A stretch of DNA of 64,000 bases from Takakia lepidozioides (lineage: Eukaryota > Streptophyta > Takakiopsida > Takakiales > Takakiaceae). Positions within the stretch are counted from its first letter, which is position 1. Every line of letters begins with the position of its first letter. The stretch lies in the NCBI GenBank assembly GCA_030704615.1, contig CM060734.1:53274042-53338041 (forward strand). Direction: 5' to 3'. Made by a program: the position numbers and the translations under genes. This document shows positions 35,844-46,372 of the stretch, one piece after another. The notes below the pieces were generated by a model. It saw only the letters and a list, made by a program, of their open reading frames with translations. It searched no databases and was not told where the DNA came from.

Positions 35844-36134
35844 TCACTTGGCCAACGAGGGCAGGCTCGGCGGAGGCGGGGCACCCAACAACCCCGCTTG
35901 TTGGCTCTCAAGATCCACCATTTGCTGCTCCCGGTCCATCTCGATTATCAGCGGCACCACCAGCACCAGGAACGAGGTTCCTGCAATCCACGCCGCCTTT
36001 CCCGTGCTCCATAGCAGCTTCTTGCTAAACCGCGCCGTGTTGTCGGCTGCCCTCCTCCCCTTCTGCACCACCGAAGACTGCTGCACACTGCTCCCCACCC
36101 GCGCCCACACCTTGTCGCTCCCCTTCTCCGCCAT
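35844..36134 (-). CDS. TOM9: Mitochondrial import receptor subunit TOM9 (plant TOM22)
   Basis: A single-exon minus-strand gene of 96 residues. I chose the ATG at 36134 (MAEKGSDKVWARVGSSV) because the in-frame extension upstream is low-complexity, plant TOM9 proteins start this way, and the context GGCGATGGCG suits a plant start. The diagnostic block is FSKKLLWSTGKAAWIAGTSF leading into a single membrane segment (LVLVVPLIIEMDREQQ), then LESQQAGLLGAPPPP. In plants TOM9 is the shortened TOM22 of the outer mitochondrial membrane TOM complex; it lacks the acidic cytosolic receptor domain, and this one does too. Length, membrane span and the EMDRE-x-Q motif agree with the family. Confidence 0.95.
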   Translation of the reverse strand: MAEKGSDKVWARVGSSVQQSSVVQKGRRAADNTARFSKKLLWSTGKAAWIAGTSFLVLVVPLIIEMDREQQMVDLESQQAGLLGAPPPPSLPSLAK

Positions 36135-37687
36135 CGCCACCCTCCCTCCTCCCTCGCACCGCCCCTCTGTGTTGCTGTGTCTGTGCAACCTCCCTTCCTC
36201 CTCCTCCCCCCCGCACCCCACCCACTCCTCTACTCTAACCACGTCATCTAACCACGTCATTTAGCCACGTCATCGTCGTCAATTGTTTTTTTAACCTGCC
36301 CGGATTGCCCGAACAACCCGAACAACCCTAAAATAACCCTTTGAACTGCCTGAAGCGTCTTGATTCAAACAATCCCCAGAAGCGTAAGCAGGCAAATACG
36401 AAACTTCTCGCAATCAGTACCTCCAGGTCTTTCTCACTCTTTCTTTTGCATGCGATTTGATGGATTGCTGGACCTTGCAGGAACCTATGCTCTGCAAATA
36501 AGTTTTTCTGATAGAGGTCACCCGGTAGCTGTTTCTGTGTCTTCATTCAACATGGCCAAAATGTGGATGCATGTTGTCCAATAGAGGTCCACTAGTATGG
36601 TGTGGTGGGGATGGTGGCATGTTCGGGCAGGGTGCATTTGGATGGGAACAGCTGTTGTCTGCTCTAGATCCATCTGAGCAGCAGAATGTTCTCTATGCAT
36701 TTTACCAGCCCCTAACATCTACAGACTCTTCAACCCAACAACACGCAGGGCCCCAAAAACAACCGTAGATGTAGTAATTAATAGAACAGCTGGCTGAGAT
36801 GAAATAAGTCCCCTAGGGATAAAACTGCACGTTCGTGTTCAAAATAGTTGATGGTTCTTATGCGCTAAAGGAGTGAGCGGTGACTGAAGAGAAAGAAGGT
36901 AGTTAGAGACCAGCCGAGGTGGCGCCGCTGAGACTGTTTAGATCATAATTTGTGGACCAAGAGAACGCAACGAGGAGATGTAGAGCAGTAAATACCGTGG
37001 ATTGAGTGAGAGAATTAGTAACGGGATTAGTCACTTAGCCACCGAGTGAATCTGATCATGGGTTGTATGAACGTCATGTATTATGAAGCAATGAGAGAAG
37101 TGGAAACAGTAGATTTGTACACAATGTGTCACCTGTCTTTGCGTAGTCATTGGAAAGCGTTGATCAGATTAACGCCGTTGAACATGGTGTAGGTCTGAGG
37201 GATGGCAAAGTGCAGGTGCTTGGACGTGTGGCCTACACAAGAGGGTATCTCGCGCAATCATGCACAAATGAACAGGGAGTCACCAAGGGGATGAAGCATG
37301 TGTTGGGTGAAAGTCGGGTGTGGCTGCCCATGTCATTTTCTATTCCGCTGCAGCTGCATGATGCGGTCGCATTGGACTGATGGGGGGAGTGGCCCTGTTT
37401 AGTTCTCGTGGTGGGAAGAGTAGAGCCCCCCAATTTTACCTTATAAGATCAACGTCGAGAACTCTGGGGATTCTCAATTCATCACTAGCCTTCCATCCAA
37501 AACACTAGGGTAAGTTGGCCTATGACCGAACAGACGTCTATGACCAATCCTCTATGACTCAACAGTACAGAAATGCACTCAACAGTACATCATGGTCAAT
37601 ACTCTCAGGAAATGGTGGATGATCTGAGTAGCTACACAGATCAATGAATGAAGCAAGACACTCACATCTTTCCAAGAAAACATCCTT
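36135..37687. other. Intergenic between TOM9 and the PPR gene
   Basis: The left part is the TOM9 promoter/leader, C/T-rich on the plus strand, with three close ACCACGTCAT-like repeats at 36238-36274 (ACGT cores). The rest carries short frames without recognisable motifs. The 3' untranslated region of the PPR gene would lie at its right end. Confidence 0.45.
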
Positions 37688-40600
37688 TCACCAGTAATCC
37701 CCACAAGAGCAAATCCCATCTTCAAAGTGGTGAAAGCGGTTAGCGTCCCGTACAACAATTGCTCGGCCAACAATCTTTGAGATGAATTTGGTGGAGGTGT
37801 GGCAGTCACCACACACTCGAAGGTTCTTGATGAGACGGAGAGGCGTCCCAGGGGTCGTGCTGATCAGCCCAAAACCAATGGCCAGCTTCTCACTGTGGTG
37901 GCAAAGAGAAAATTCCTTTTCCTCCTCCCCCACATCATGCAATACAAAGCGCGTGTCAGGCACATACCCCGCCTCCTTCATCTGCCCAGACAATCTTCTC
38001 AGCTCAGCATGGATTTCCTTAATTCTGGGATGCAACTTGTCATCTACAACGAAGGTGTGCACCCTGTTGCCAACCTCAATGCAGCAGCGACCTGGCTCCT
38101 TTCCAACCCCTCTGACCTTCATCATTCTTCTCACCTTTGCAGTATCATCCCACCTGCCAGCTGCAGCATAGATGTTTGATAGCAACACATAAGTCGCGGC
38201 ATCCTGTTCATCCCACGCGAGGATAGATGTTGCCGCACGTTCAGCCATATCCACATTGCCATGGATTCTGCAGGCACCAAGCAAGGCCTTCCACAACACA
38301 GCATCTGGATTGATTGGCATTTTATTAATCAGGTCCACTGCCTCATCCAGTTGTCCCGCACGTCCAAGAAGGTCCACCATGCAGCCAAAGTGCTTTACTG
38401 TCAGAGTGACACCATGATCTTGACTCAGGGATTTGAAGTAGCGTCTTCCTTCATCCAGTAGGCCAGCGTGGCTGCATGCAGAGAGAACACATATAAAGGT
38501 GATACTGTCCGGCTTCAAGCCGTTCTTTTGCATTTCTTCAAATAGTTGCAGGACCTCCCTATGACAACCATGCTGGGCATATCCTGCGATCATCGCATTC
38601 CACGACACCACATTTCGGTCAGCCATATTGTCAAATACTCCCTTTGCATCCTCAATACATCCACATTTCGCATACATGTCCACCAGGGCAGTGTCCAGAA
38701 TGACATTTGGTACAATTCCAGCTTTGATGATGTCACCATGCACCTCTTTGCCCTTTTCCAGGGCTGCCAGGCTTGCACAAGCGTTGCAAACGCACACAAA
38801 CGTGATGTGGTTGGGCTTCACCCCTTCCCCCATCATTTGCTCATAGGTCTCCAAAGCCTCCATCCCGCACCCCTGCTGTGCATATCCTGCAATCATCGCA
38901 CTCCACGACACCACATCTCGTTCAGCCATACTGTCGAACACTCCCTTCGCATCCTCGATACACCCACATTTGGCATACATGTCCACGAGGGTATTGTTCA
39001 GAATCACATTTGGTATAATTCCAGCTTTGGCGATGCAACCATGCACCTCTTTGCCCTTTTCCAGGGCTGCCAGACTTGCACACGCACTGCAAACGCACAC
39101 AAACGTGACGTGGTCAGGCTTTACCCCTTCCCCCATCATTTGCTCATAGGTCTCCAAAGCCTCCATCCCGCGCCCCTGCTGTGCATACCCTGCAAGCATC
39201 GCGTTCCACGACACCACATCTCGTTCAGCCATAGTGTTGAACACTCCTTTCGCATCCTCAATGCTCCCACATTTGGCATACATGTCCACGAGGGCAGTGT
39301 TCAGGATGACATTGGGTACAATTGCAGCTTTGATGATGTCACCATGCACCTCTTTGCCCTTTTCCAGGGCTGCCAGGCTTGCACAAGCATTGCAAACGGA
39401 CACAAACGTGATGTGGTCGGGCTGCACCCCTTCCCCCATCATTTGCTCATAGGTCTCCAAAGCCTCCATCCCGCACCCTTGCTGTGCATATCCTGCAATC
39501 ATCGCACTCCACGTTACCACATCTCGTTCAGCCATACTGTCGAACACTCCCTGCGCATCCTCAATGCTCCCACATTTGGCATACATGTCCACCAGGGCAG
39601 TGTTCAGAATGACATGGGGTACAATTCCAGATTTCACGATGTCACCATGGACCTCTTTGCCCTTTTCCAGAGCTGCTAGGCTTGCACACGCATTGCAAAT
39701 GCACACAAACGTGATGTGGTCGGGCTTCACCCCTTCCCCCATCATTTGATCATAGAACACCAAAGCCTCCATCCCACGTCCCTGCTGTGCATAACCTGCA
39801 AGCATCGCGTTCCACGACACCACATCTCGTTCAGCCATAGTGTTGAAAACTCCCTTTGCATCCTCGATGCACCCACATTTTGCATACATGTCCACGAGGG
39901 TATTGTTCAGAATGACGTTTGGTACAATTCCAGCTCTGACAATGTCGCCATGGACCTCTTTGCCCTTTTCCAGAGCTGCCAGGCTTGCACACGCATTGCA
40001 AATGCACACAAACGTGATGTGGTTGGGCTTCACCCCTTCGCACATCATTTGCTCATAGGTCTCCAAAGCCTCCATCCCGCGCCCTTGCTGTGCATATCCT
40101 GCAATCATCGCACTCCACGACACCACATCTCGTTCAGCCATAGTGTCGAACACTCCCTTTGCATCCTCGATGCACCCACATTTTGCATACATATCCACCA
40201 GGGCAGTGTTCAGAATGACATCTGGTACAATTCCAGCTTTGACGATGTCACCATGGACCTCTTTCCCCTTTTCCAGGGCTCCCAGGCTTGCACACGCATT
40301 GCAAACACAAACAAACGTGATGTGGTTGGGCTTCACCCATTCGCGCATCATTTGCTCATAGGTCTCCAAAGCATTCCTACCACACCCATGCTTGGTAAAT
40401 CCTGCCAACATTATATTCCACGTGATCAAAGACCGTTGAGGCATTCTGTTGAACACTTGGTGAGCATCCATGATGCTACCGCACTTAACATACATGTTGA
40501 CAAGGGTGTTGAGTAGAAAAACATTTGGCGTGAATCCACTTTGGATAATGTGAGTGTGCACCTGCTTTCCAGCTTCCAGGCCTTTCATCTTGATGCACTG

Positions 40601-40927
40601 ATGCAAGAGACAGACATACATATCTGAATCTGCTGAAATGCCTCCTTGGTTTAAAGTCTGTAGAGCCTCTTTCAGTCTGCCTGCCTCACAAAGCATCTTC
40701 ACATGCCCAGAAGTGCCAGAAGATGCATTGTGGACTCCTTCTCTTGATCCTCTTCCAGAAGCTGTGGTCATGGTTGAGGTGCCTGATTTTATCAACTGTG
40801 CCGCTGCAGCTGCTGCCTTTAGTTGACCATCTACCCATGCAGGTTTCTTGTAGCTATCGATCCACAGGGAATCATAGGTAATCTTGTGCTTGAAATCTGG
40901 CCCTCTTGGATGAATCTGGACCCACAC
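37688..40927 (-). CDS. DYW-class pentatricopeptide repeat protein, with PDF-motif N-side
   Basis: One open minus-strand frame of 1079 codons. The first codon of the open stretch is GTG, and the first ATG is at 40771 (MTTASGRGS), giving 1027 residues unless exons to the right are spliced on. After a short N-terminus come PLS-type PPR repeats (TPNVFLLNTLVNMYVKCGSI), then a series of nearly identical 101-residue triplets (VDMYAKCG-x-IEDAKGVF ... AERDVVSW ... ITFVC). E/E+ motifs follow, and a complete DYW domain ending VRDANRFHHFEDGICSCGDYW. The DYW deaminase residues are present (HSEK and CGDCH). Such proteins bind organelle transcripts and convert specific C residues to U. Codons 2-40 encode RGPDFKHKITYDSLWIDSYK and PAWVDGQL, half of an OSB-type PDF motif. 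No stop separates it from the PPR part, so the reading frame is fused. Whether it is translated is unknown. Confidence 0.9.
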   Translation of the reverse strand: MWVQIHPRGPDFKHKITYDSLWIDSYKKPAWVDGQLKAAAAAAQLIKSGTSTMTTASGRGSREGVHNASSGTSGHVKMLCEAGRLKEALQTLNQGGISADSDMYVCLLHQCIKMKGLEAGKQVHTHIIQSGFTPNVFLLNTLVNMYVKCGSIMDAHQVFNRMPQRSLITWNIMLAGFTKHGCGRNALETYEQMMREWVKPNHITFVCVCNACASLGALEKGKEVHGDIVKAGIVPDVILNTALVDMYAKCGCIEDAKGVFDTMAERDVVSWSAMIAGYAQQGRGMEALETYEQMMCEGVKPNHITFVCICNACASLAALEKGKEVHGDIVRAGIVPNVILNNTLVDMYAKCGCIEDAKGVFNTMAERDVVSWNAMLAGYAQQGRGMEALVFYDQMMGEGVKPDHITFVCICNACASLAALEKGKEVHGDIVKSGIVPHVILNTALVDMYAKCGSIEDAQGVFDSMAERDVVTWSAMIAGYAQQGCGMEALETYEQMMGEGVQPDHITFVSVCNACASLAALEKGKEVHGDIIKAAIVPNVILNTALVDMYAKCGSIEDAKGVFNTMAERDVVSWNAMLAGYAQQGRGMEALETYEQMMGEGVKPDHVTFVCVCSACASLAALEKGKEVHGCIAKAGIIPNVILNNTLVDMYAKCGCIEDAKGVFDSMAERDVVSWSAMIAGYAQQGCGMEALETYEQMMGEGVKPNHITFVCVCNACASLAALEKGKEVHGDIIKAGIVPNVILDTALVDMYAKCGCIEDAKGVFDNMADRNVVSWNAMIAGYAQHGCHREVLQLFEEMQKNGLKPDSITFICVLSACSHAGLLDEGRRYFKSLSQDHGVTLTVKHFGCMVDLLGRAGQLDEAVDLINKMPINPDAVLWKALLGACRIHGNVDMAERAATSILAWDEQDAATYVLLSNIYAAAGRWDDTAKVRRMMKVRGVGKEPGRCCIEVGNRVHTFVVDDKLHPRIKEIHAELRRLSGQMKEAGYVPDTRFVLHDVGEEEKEFSLCHHSEKLAIGFGLISTTPGTPLRLIKNLRVCGDCHTSTKFISKIVGRAIVVRDANRFHHFEDGICSCGDYW
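38590..40400 (-). repeat. 303-bp tandem array of near-identical PPR triplets
   Basis: Six to seven consecutive 101-codon units lie within the PPR gene. A marker phrase (plus strand GCATACATGTCCAC or close variants) recurs at about 38670, 38976, 39278, 39582, 39885 and 40187, close to 303 bases apart. Unit-to-unit identity is high at DNA level, including silent positions, and antisense frames recur with the same period. This points to recent tandem duplication or gene conversion of one PPR triplet. Confidence 0.9.
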
Positions 40928-43905
40928 TCTATCCCTGCTCCTTCAGCTACACATGCCTCTGTACAAATCATGCATTCATCCTTGCCTTGCTGCTAGCAGC
41001 TGACAATGACAGCCTAGATTTGTTCTAGGAAACACCCAATCAGCTTATCACACTAGTTCCTATGCTGAATTGCGTCTGCTACTCTCTGTAATCTAACAGG
41101 CATTCATCTTTTGGCCTCGGTTGTCCCACCATTGACTGGGGTCAGAAAAGTATTCATTCCACAGCTTCTCCTCATCTCTGTTACCTGTTTTTTGATACTT
41201 TCATGTTGTCACCTTGGCAGTATCCTGTCAAAGGCACTCCAAACTAGATTCACTCAACCAGCTAACTTGCAGAATTCAATTTAGGGCTGATTCTGATAGG
41301 AGGGAAAAACAGGGAAATGTGTTGAAGAAGGTACCTTCATTAGCAGTGCCTGATTTTATCAATTGTGCCGCTGCTGCTGCGGCTTCCAGTTGACCATCGA
41401 CCCATGCATGTTTCTTGTAGCTATCGATCCACAGGGAATCATAGGTAATCTTGTGCTTGAAATCTGGCCCTCTTGGATGAATCTGGACCCACACTCTATC
41501 CCTGCTCCTTAGCTATCCATGCCTCTGCACAAATCATGCATTCATCCTTGCCTTGCTGCTAGCAGCTGACAATGACAGCCTAGATTTGTTCTAGGAAACA
41601 CCGAACTCAGCTTATCACACTAGTTCTTATGCTGAATTGCGTCTACTACTCTCTGTAATCTAACAGGCATTCACCTTTTTGCCTCGGTTGTCCCACCATT
41701 GACTGGGGTCAGGAAAGTATTTTTTCCACAGCTTCTCCTCATCTTTGTTACCCGTTTTTCGATACTTTCCTGTTGTCACATTGGCAATATCATGTCAAAG
41801 TCACTCCAAACTAGATTCACTCAACCAGCTAACTTGCAGAATTCAATTTAGGGCCGATTCTGATAAGAGGGGAAAACAGGGTGAAATGTGTTGAAGAAGG
41901 TGCCTTCATTAGCAGTGACTGATTTTATCAATTGCGCCACTGCTGCTGCAGCTTCCAGTTGACCATCTACACATTCAGGTTTCTTGTAGCTATCCGTCCA
42001 CAGGGAATCATAGGTAATCTTGAGCTTGAAATCCGGCCCTCTTGGATGAATCTGGACCCAAACTCTATCCCTGCTCCTTCAGCTATCCATGCCTCTGCAC
42101 AAATCATGCATACATCCTTGCTGCTAGCAGCTGACGATGAGCCTAGATTTCTTCTAGCAAACATCCCAACCATACTTACCACACTAGTTCCTATGCTGAC
42201 TTGCGCTTCCAACAGGCATTCACCTTTTTGCCTCGATTGTTCCACCCTTGACTGCCATCGGAACCGTGTTCATTCCAGAGCTTCTCCTCGTCTCTAACTT
42301 GCAGAATTCAACATGAAAATTTAGGGACGACTCTGATAAGAGGGAAAAACAGGCTGAAATGTGTTGAAGAAGGTGCCTTCATTATCAAGTTCTATCAATA
42401 TCTATGAAATTCAGAGTCTAATCTCTTGAGATTTAACATGTCTCTGCTTATGGCTTCTCTGTCTGGTCTTTCAAGCCTGACCTTAGGGCCATCAGCCAGC
42501 CTGAAGGAACTTTTGGTAGTCACGATGACCACTGTATTCTCCTTTATGTTTCATACTAAGGGCAGGAATTTACATAGTTTGAACCTGACGTCCAGAGATT
42601 CAGTTATAATTCCTAGCCCTCTATGAAACTGCTACATGAGCAGAATAGGGGGGAATATCACTGTGCTTAAGAAAGGTACCTCTGTCTCACTGTAAGATCA
42701 CAGCGAGTACCATTTGTGTACACATGTCCATGATATCTACTCCCCAATCACACAAACCAAGTCATCAATTCTCCCAATTTGCCTGTGTGGTGTGGAAGGA
42801 ATATTCATTGACTCTACCTGGTAAACCAAGACCATTAAAGACTATTGAGGCATAGGTACCTCAAAGATGAACTTGGGGTCCTAATAACAAGGGTATGAAC
42901 TCAAGACCAAGTTTCATTGATCTCCTACAGAGGGTGCCATGACAGAGCGGACACTGCCACATGACATGATCTTGATTCCAGCCTTGCACGTAGTCCTCTG
43001 CCATAAGACAGATATGGCAGGGACAGATGTACTCGTGGACCTTAAGTAGATGCTCTTAAGTAGACCCTACAAGTACTACCACTGGAAAGTGGATTACAGG
43101 GTTTCGTCCACCTGGGTATATGAGACTAAGCCCAAAATTGCAAGCAAAGCTGACTACAACCCGGTATTTGGAATTGAGTGTTGGTTTATGCCTTATCACA
43201 CTAGTTCCTACGCTCAATTGCATCTGCTACTCTCTGTAATCCAACAGGCATTCACCTGTTTGCCTCAATTGTCCCACCATTGACTGGGGTCAGAAAACTA
43301 TTCATTCCACAGCTTCTCCTCGTCTCTGTTACCTGTTTCTGGATACTTTCCTGTTGTCACATTGGCAATATCATGTCAAAGTCACTCCAAACTATCATCA
43401 ACTAGCTAACTTGCAGAATTCAACATGAAAATTTAGGGCCGATTCTGATAAGAGGGACAAACAGGGTGAAATGTGTTGAAGAAGGTGCCTTTATTAGCAG
43501 TGCCTTGTCCTATCAATTGTGCTGCTGCCGCTGCTGTTTCCAGTTGACCATCTACCCACGCAGATTTCTTGTAGCTATTGATCCACAGGGAATCAGAAGT
43601 AATCTTGTGTTTGAAATTCGACCCTCTTGGATGAATCTGGACCTCTATCCCTGGTCCTTCAGCTATCCCTGCCTGTGTACCAATCATGAATACATCCTCA
43701 GCCTTGCTGCTTGCAGCTGACACTGACGGCGTGAAGTTCTTCCAGCAAACACCCCAACCCTACTTATTACAGTAGTTCCAATTCGGAATTGCATCTGCTT
43801 CTCTCTGTAGTCCAACAGGCATTCACCTTTTTGTCTCCATTGTCCCACCATTGACTGGGGTCGGAAAAGTGTTCATTCCAAAGCTTCTCCTCATCTCTGT
43901 TATCT
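40782..43905 (-). repeat. Tandem array of split OSB-type PDF-motif exons
   Basis: Each unit has two conserved coding-like blocks on the minus strand. Block A encodes DEEKLWNEYFSDPSQWWDNR followed by G-x-K-x-NA (copies near 41103-41190, 41690-41755, 42225-42290, 43263-43335 and 43810-43900). Block B encodes IHPRGPDFKHK, then DSLWID and WVDGQLEAAAAAAQLI (copies at about 40782-40922, 41345-41490, 41921-42060 and 43496-43645). Together A plus B spell the PDF motif of plant organellar single-stranded-DNA-binding (OSB) proteins, which bind organelle DNA and carry one to several such motifs. Block A at 43263 has an in-frame TAG; A at 42225 has lost DPSQWWDN residues; B at 43496 reads SNF instead of PDF. 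The leftmost B runs directly into the PPR frame. No OB-fold exon was recognised upstream. Confidence 0.75.
42380..43190. other. Unique stretch interrupting the PDF array
   Basis: This segment between the array units at 42.3 and 43.2 kb shows no similarity to A or B blocks and no recognisable gene. It may be an insertion that removed the B block of the fourth unit. Confidence 0.4.
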
Positions 43906-44049
43906 GTTTTTGGATACTTTCCTGCTGCCACATCGACAGTAACTTGTCAAAGTCACTCCAAACCACCACAGATCCACCCAACGAGCTAACTTACAGAATT
44001 CAATATGCAAATTCAGGGCCGAGTCTGATGAGACTCAGGGCAACACATA

Positions 44050-44440
44050 GGTCGAAGAAGAAAGTGCTCTCACCCCGCCCCATGTAAGCCCTCACCATGT
44101 AGACCTCACCGTGTAACCCTGCCCCATGTAACCCTCACAGTGTAACCCCGCCCCATGTGCTGAGTCAACCTCTATAACCCCGACATGTAACCCCGCCAGA
44201 GCCCGCCAGTTCCCTATAACCCTATCTCATGACACCCCATGTAACCCGCCACAGTCCAGCCCCCTTAACCCCGTCCCTCACCGTGTAACCCCGCCCCATA
44301 TGTTGAGTCACCCTCTCTAATCCCTGACGTGTAACCCCTATTGTGTCACCCCAATATCATGTCACCCCAGATCATGTATCCCCAACACATGTAACCCTAC
44401 GTCGTGTAACCCGAGTCTATAACCCCATCATGGCGGGAAA
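44050..44440. repeat. TGTAACCCC-rich degenerate minisatellite
   Basis: Roughly twenty imperfect short units of the form (C/G)TGTAACCCCGCCCCA or CATGTAACCC occur. Longer phrases recur too, such as GCCCCATGTGCTGAGTCAACC near 44150 and GCCCCATATGTTGAGTCACC near 44290. It is strongly strand-biased for C. A related set in reverse orientation (CGGGGTTACA) is found at 61540-61620. Confidence 0.8.
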
Positions 44441-45037
44441 AATTGGTGGGCTCCGAGGTGTCAGACATTTTCCATTCAAGCCTGGGTTACACGATTGGGT
44501 GACATCAAAACCTCACATGTAACTCCATCGCATCATTTTCACCATGTGCACAGACGTCGTGAGGTCCCCAGGGCGGCGCTGCGTTGCCCGTGTGTGTTCT
44601 GCGATTTGTACTGGTTGTACTATTGCTGTTGATGTCGTGTGCTGCCGCGGTGTTGGACGAGGAACGCAATACCGCATTGGAATCAAAAATTGATTTGAAA
44701 GACGAGGCGAGATAACTTTGTCATTTGCAGCATTTGGTATCGCATTTGAAATGCTTCTTACAGCTCCCCATAGATGGACTTTTTAATCACACAGACCTCC
44801 GTTGGATATGTCAGGTTTCAAAGGGAAAAAAAAGCGGATATCCATCGAAGTAGCTGTCGTTCCATGGTCTCGCATTCCTGATTTTCTGGAGGGTGAAAAG
44901 AGGAGTGGATGGGAAATAGACCCAATTTTATGTTCAAGATCAAAAGTACCGTGAGTTGTCAAAACTGACGACACCACGTGCAAACAGTTATCGTTAGTGG
45001 CATAAGTAAGTCACTTCTATACATTCCCAGCCCCACG
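44441..45037. other. No gene recognised
   Basis: No coding motif is seen in this stretch between the minisatellite and the CACTA-related fragments. Confidence 0.4.
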
Positions 45038-45316
45038 TCATTCTGCTGGCCTAGCAAAGTCGTAGCTGTGGATAAACCTCATCGTCATGTATACTTTCTT
45101 TGCAGGTACCATTGCTGCTACGGTCGCGTCCCTTCTGATTCTGTCAGTTGTTTCAAAATCCTCTTGCAAAGCACGTTGCATCTCCTGTTGTAAAAGTTGT
45201 TCTTGGTCAGGTTCAACCACACCCATCGTTTCAGGTGTAGGACTAGACGGTCCTTCCTCCCTGTCCGAATCTTCATCATACATAATGTGAGCCTGCAATT
45301 TGCAGCACCGAAGCAT
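45038..45316 (-). pseudogene. Possible CACTA transposase exon
   Basis: A minus-strand frame rich in acidic residues (YDEDSDREEGPSSPTPET) contains LLQQEMQRALQEDFETTDRI. A short acidic linker exon often follows the transposase-associated domain in plant CACTA (TNP2-type) transposases. The assignment rests on position and composition next to the transposase-associated-domain frame at 45820-46095, not on a catalytic motif. Confidence 0.3.
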
Positions 45317-45819
45317 GACTTAGCAGTGCAGATACATCAGTAAACGCGAAATGACAAGTCAATGTTGTCAGCTGGTATGCCTTGGGCCAGTTCAAATACT
45401 ATTCAGGAATGAAGCCATTTTTTGCAAATTGAAATTGTGTTTGATTCATTCACTTCAGCAGTTCAACAATGCGCTTGGCTATTATCAATACTATCCTTGC
45501 AGATCCAAGGTTGTCTTTGAGGTTCATCGTCCAACGGTAATTGCAACGTTAGTCTAATCTAGGATTGAAACGCCCCCGTTAATCTACTTACTTGAAGTGT
45601 TTTGGTGCATGTGTGGAGGTTATGACACACGTCACGCGATCGTGAAAATAGGTGTAGCCGTGCTTAGGACTACAACGGCATAAAATGTAGTCACGGCCAT
45701 GACTACCCACGGCCCCACAGCCAACGTCTGTGAGACACGTGTTTTGTTAGGCAGTCATGGCGCACCTGACTGGCGGTGATTTCAAAAAATGGGACCCTAT
45801 CTTGAGCAGAGACATCAGG

Positions 45820-46095
45820 TCAGAAGTGCGTGTGGAGTAAGTATGGAGTGCGTACCGGAACTGTAGGGTACCTCAGGTTCAGGTCCCTGTGATGCAAAAT
45901 GAGGTGTTTCTTTACTGTCTTGCGTAGTTGCCACTTGTCACCATGGCACTCTGAGCAACTACACAACATTTTCTTCAGGTTGTTTGTTGTGGCGTAGGCG
46001 TCCTCAAACCTCCACAGGTTGTGGTCTCGCAAACTCATTCTCCGCCTATCCCCTGTCACACTCGACCCCCCCCCCCCCCCCCCCCCTCTGTACAT
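45820..46095 (-). pseudogene. CACTA transposase N-terminal (transposase-associated) domain fragment
   Basis: The minus-strand frame encodes LRDHNLWRFEDAYATTNNLK followed by MLCSCSECHGDKWQLRKTVK and HLILHH. The C-x-C-x2-C ... HL pattern matches the transposase-associated domain at the start of TNP2-type En/Spm transposases. A GTACGC donor follows at about 45858. The DDE catalytic part was not found to the left, so the gene is truncated. The frame begins in a 21-C homopolymer (46066-46086), which as poly-Gly coding is suspicious. Confidence 0.5.
46066..46086. repeat. Homopolymer of 21 C
   Basis: An uninterrupted C run at the presumed start of the CACTA transposase fragment. Its length may be inaccurate because sequencers misread such runs. 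Confidence 0.9.
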
Positions 46096-46372
46096 CTTGA
46101 TCGTCGTGCTGCGTTTAGGGAGGCGATGTGCTCATGCAATGGTCAAGCACGCGGCCACTGCACCCATTACCGACTATGAGAGGCTAAGATAAGCTAATAT
46201 TGCTCGCATCAAGCTGGTTGAAGCGGAGCTGCTGAAAGACATAGCACAGTGAGTTCACTTTTGAACTATCAAAGTCACTCTTTCCGTAGAGGTTTGCAGC
46301 TTGCGAAGCTTGATTTCATGCAATGTAGGTAGCTTTGTGAGTTCCTAAGACACCATGAAGAGGATGAGATGA

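Noticed and set aside
36571-36768. Frame with FGWEQLLSALDPSEQQNVLY
   Set aside because: It looks protein-like but is isolated, with no start context, no splice partners and no family match.
37150-37380. 76-codon plus-strand frame before the PPR gene
   Set aside because: No motif or codon pattern supports it. It lies in the PPR 3' flank.
38546-39679. Long plus-strand frame of 377 codons and several repeated short ones to 40516
   Set aside because: They are antisense shadows of the PPR repeat array. They recur with the same 303-base period and encode no recognisable protein.
38590-40400. Regularly spaced near-identical units that could suggest CRISPR
   Set aside because: The units are coding PPR triplets with no spacer structure, in a plant nuclear gene.
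46066-46095. Poly-Gly start of the CACTA fragment
   Set aside because: The glycine run comes from a C homopolymer and is not evidence for a real N-terminus.
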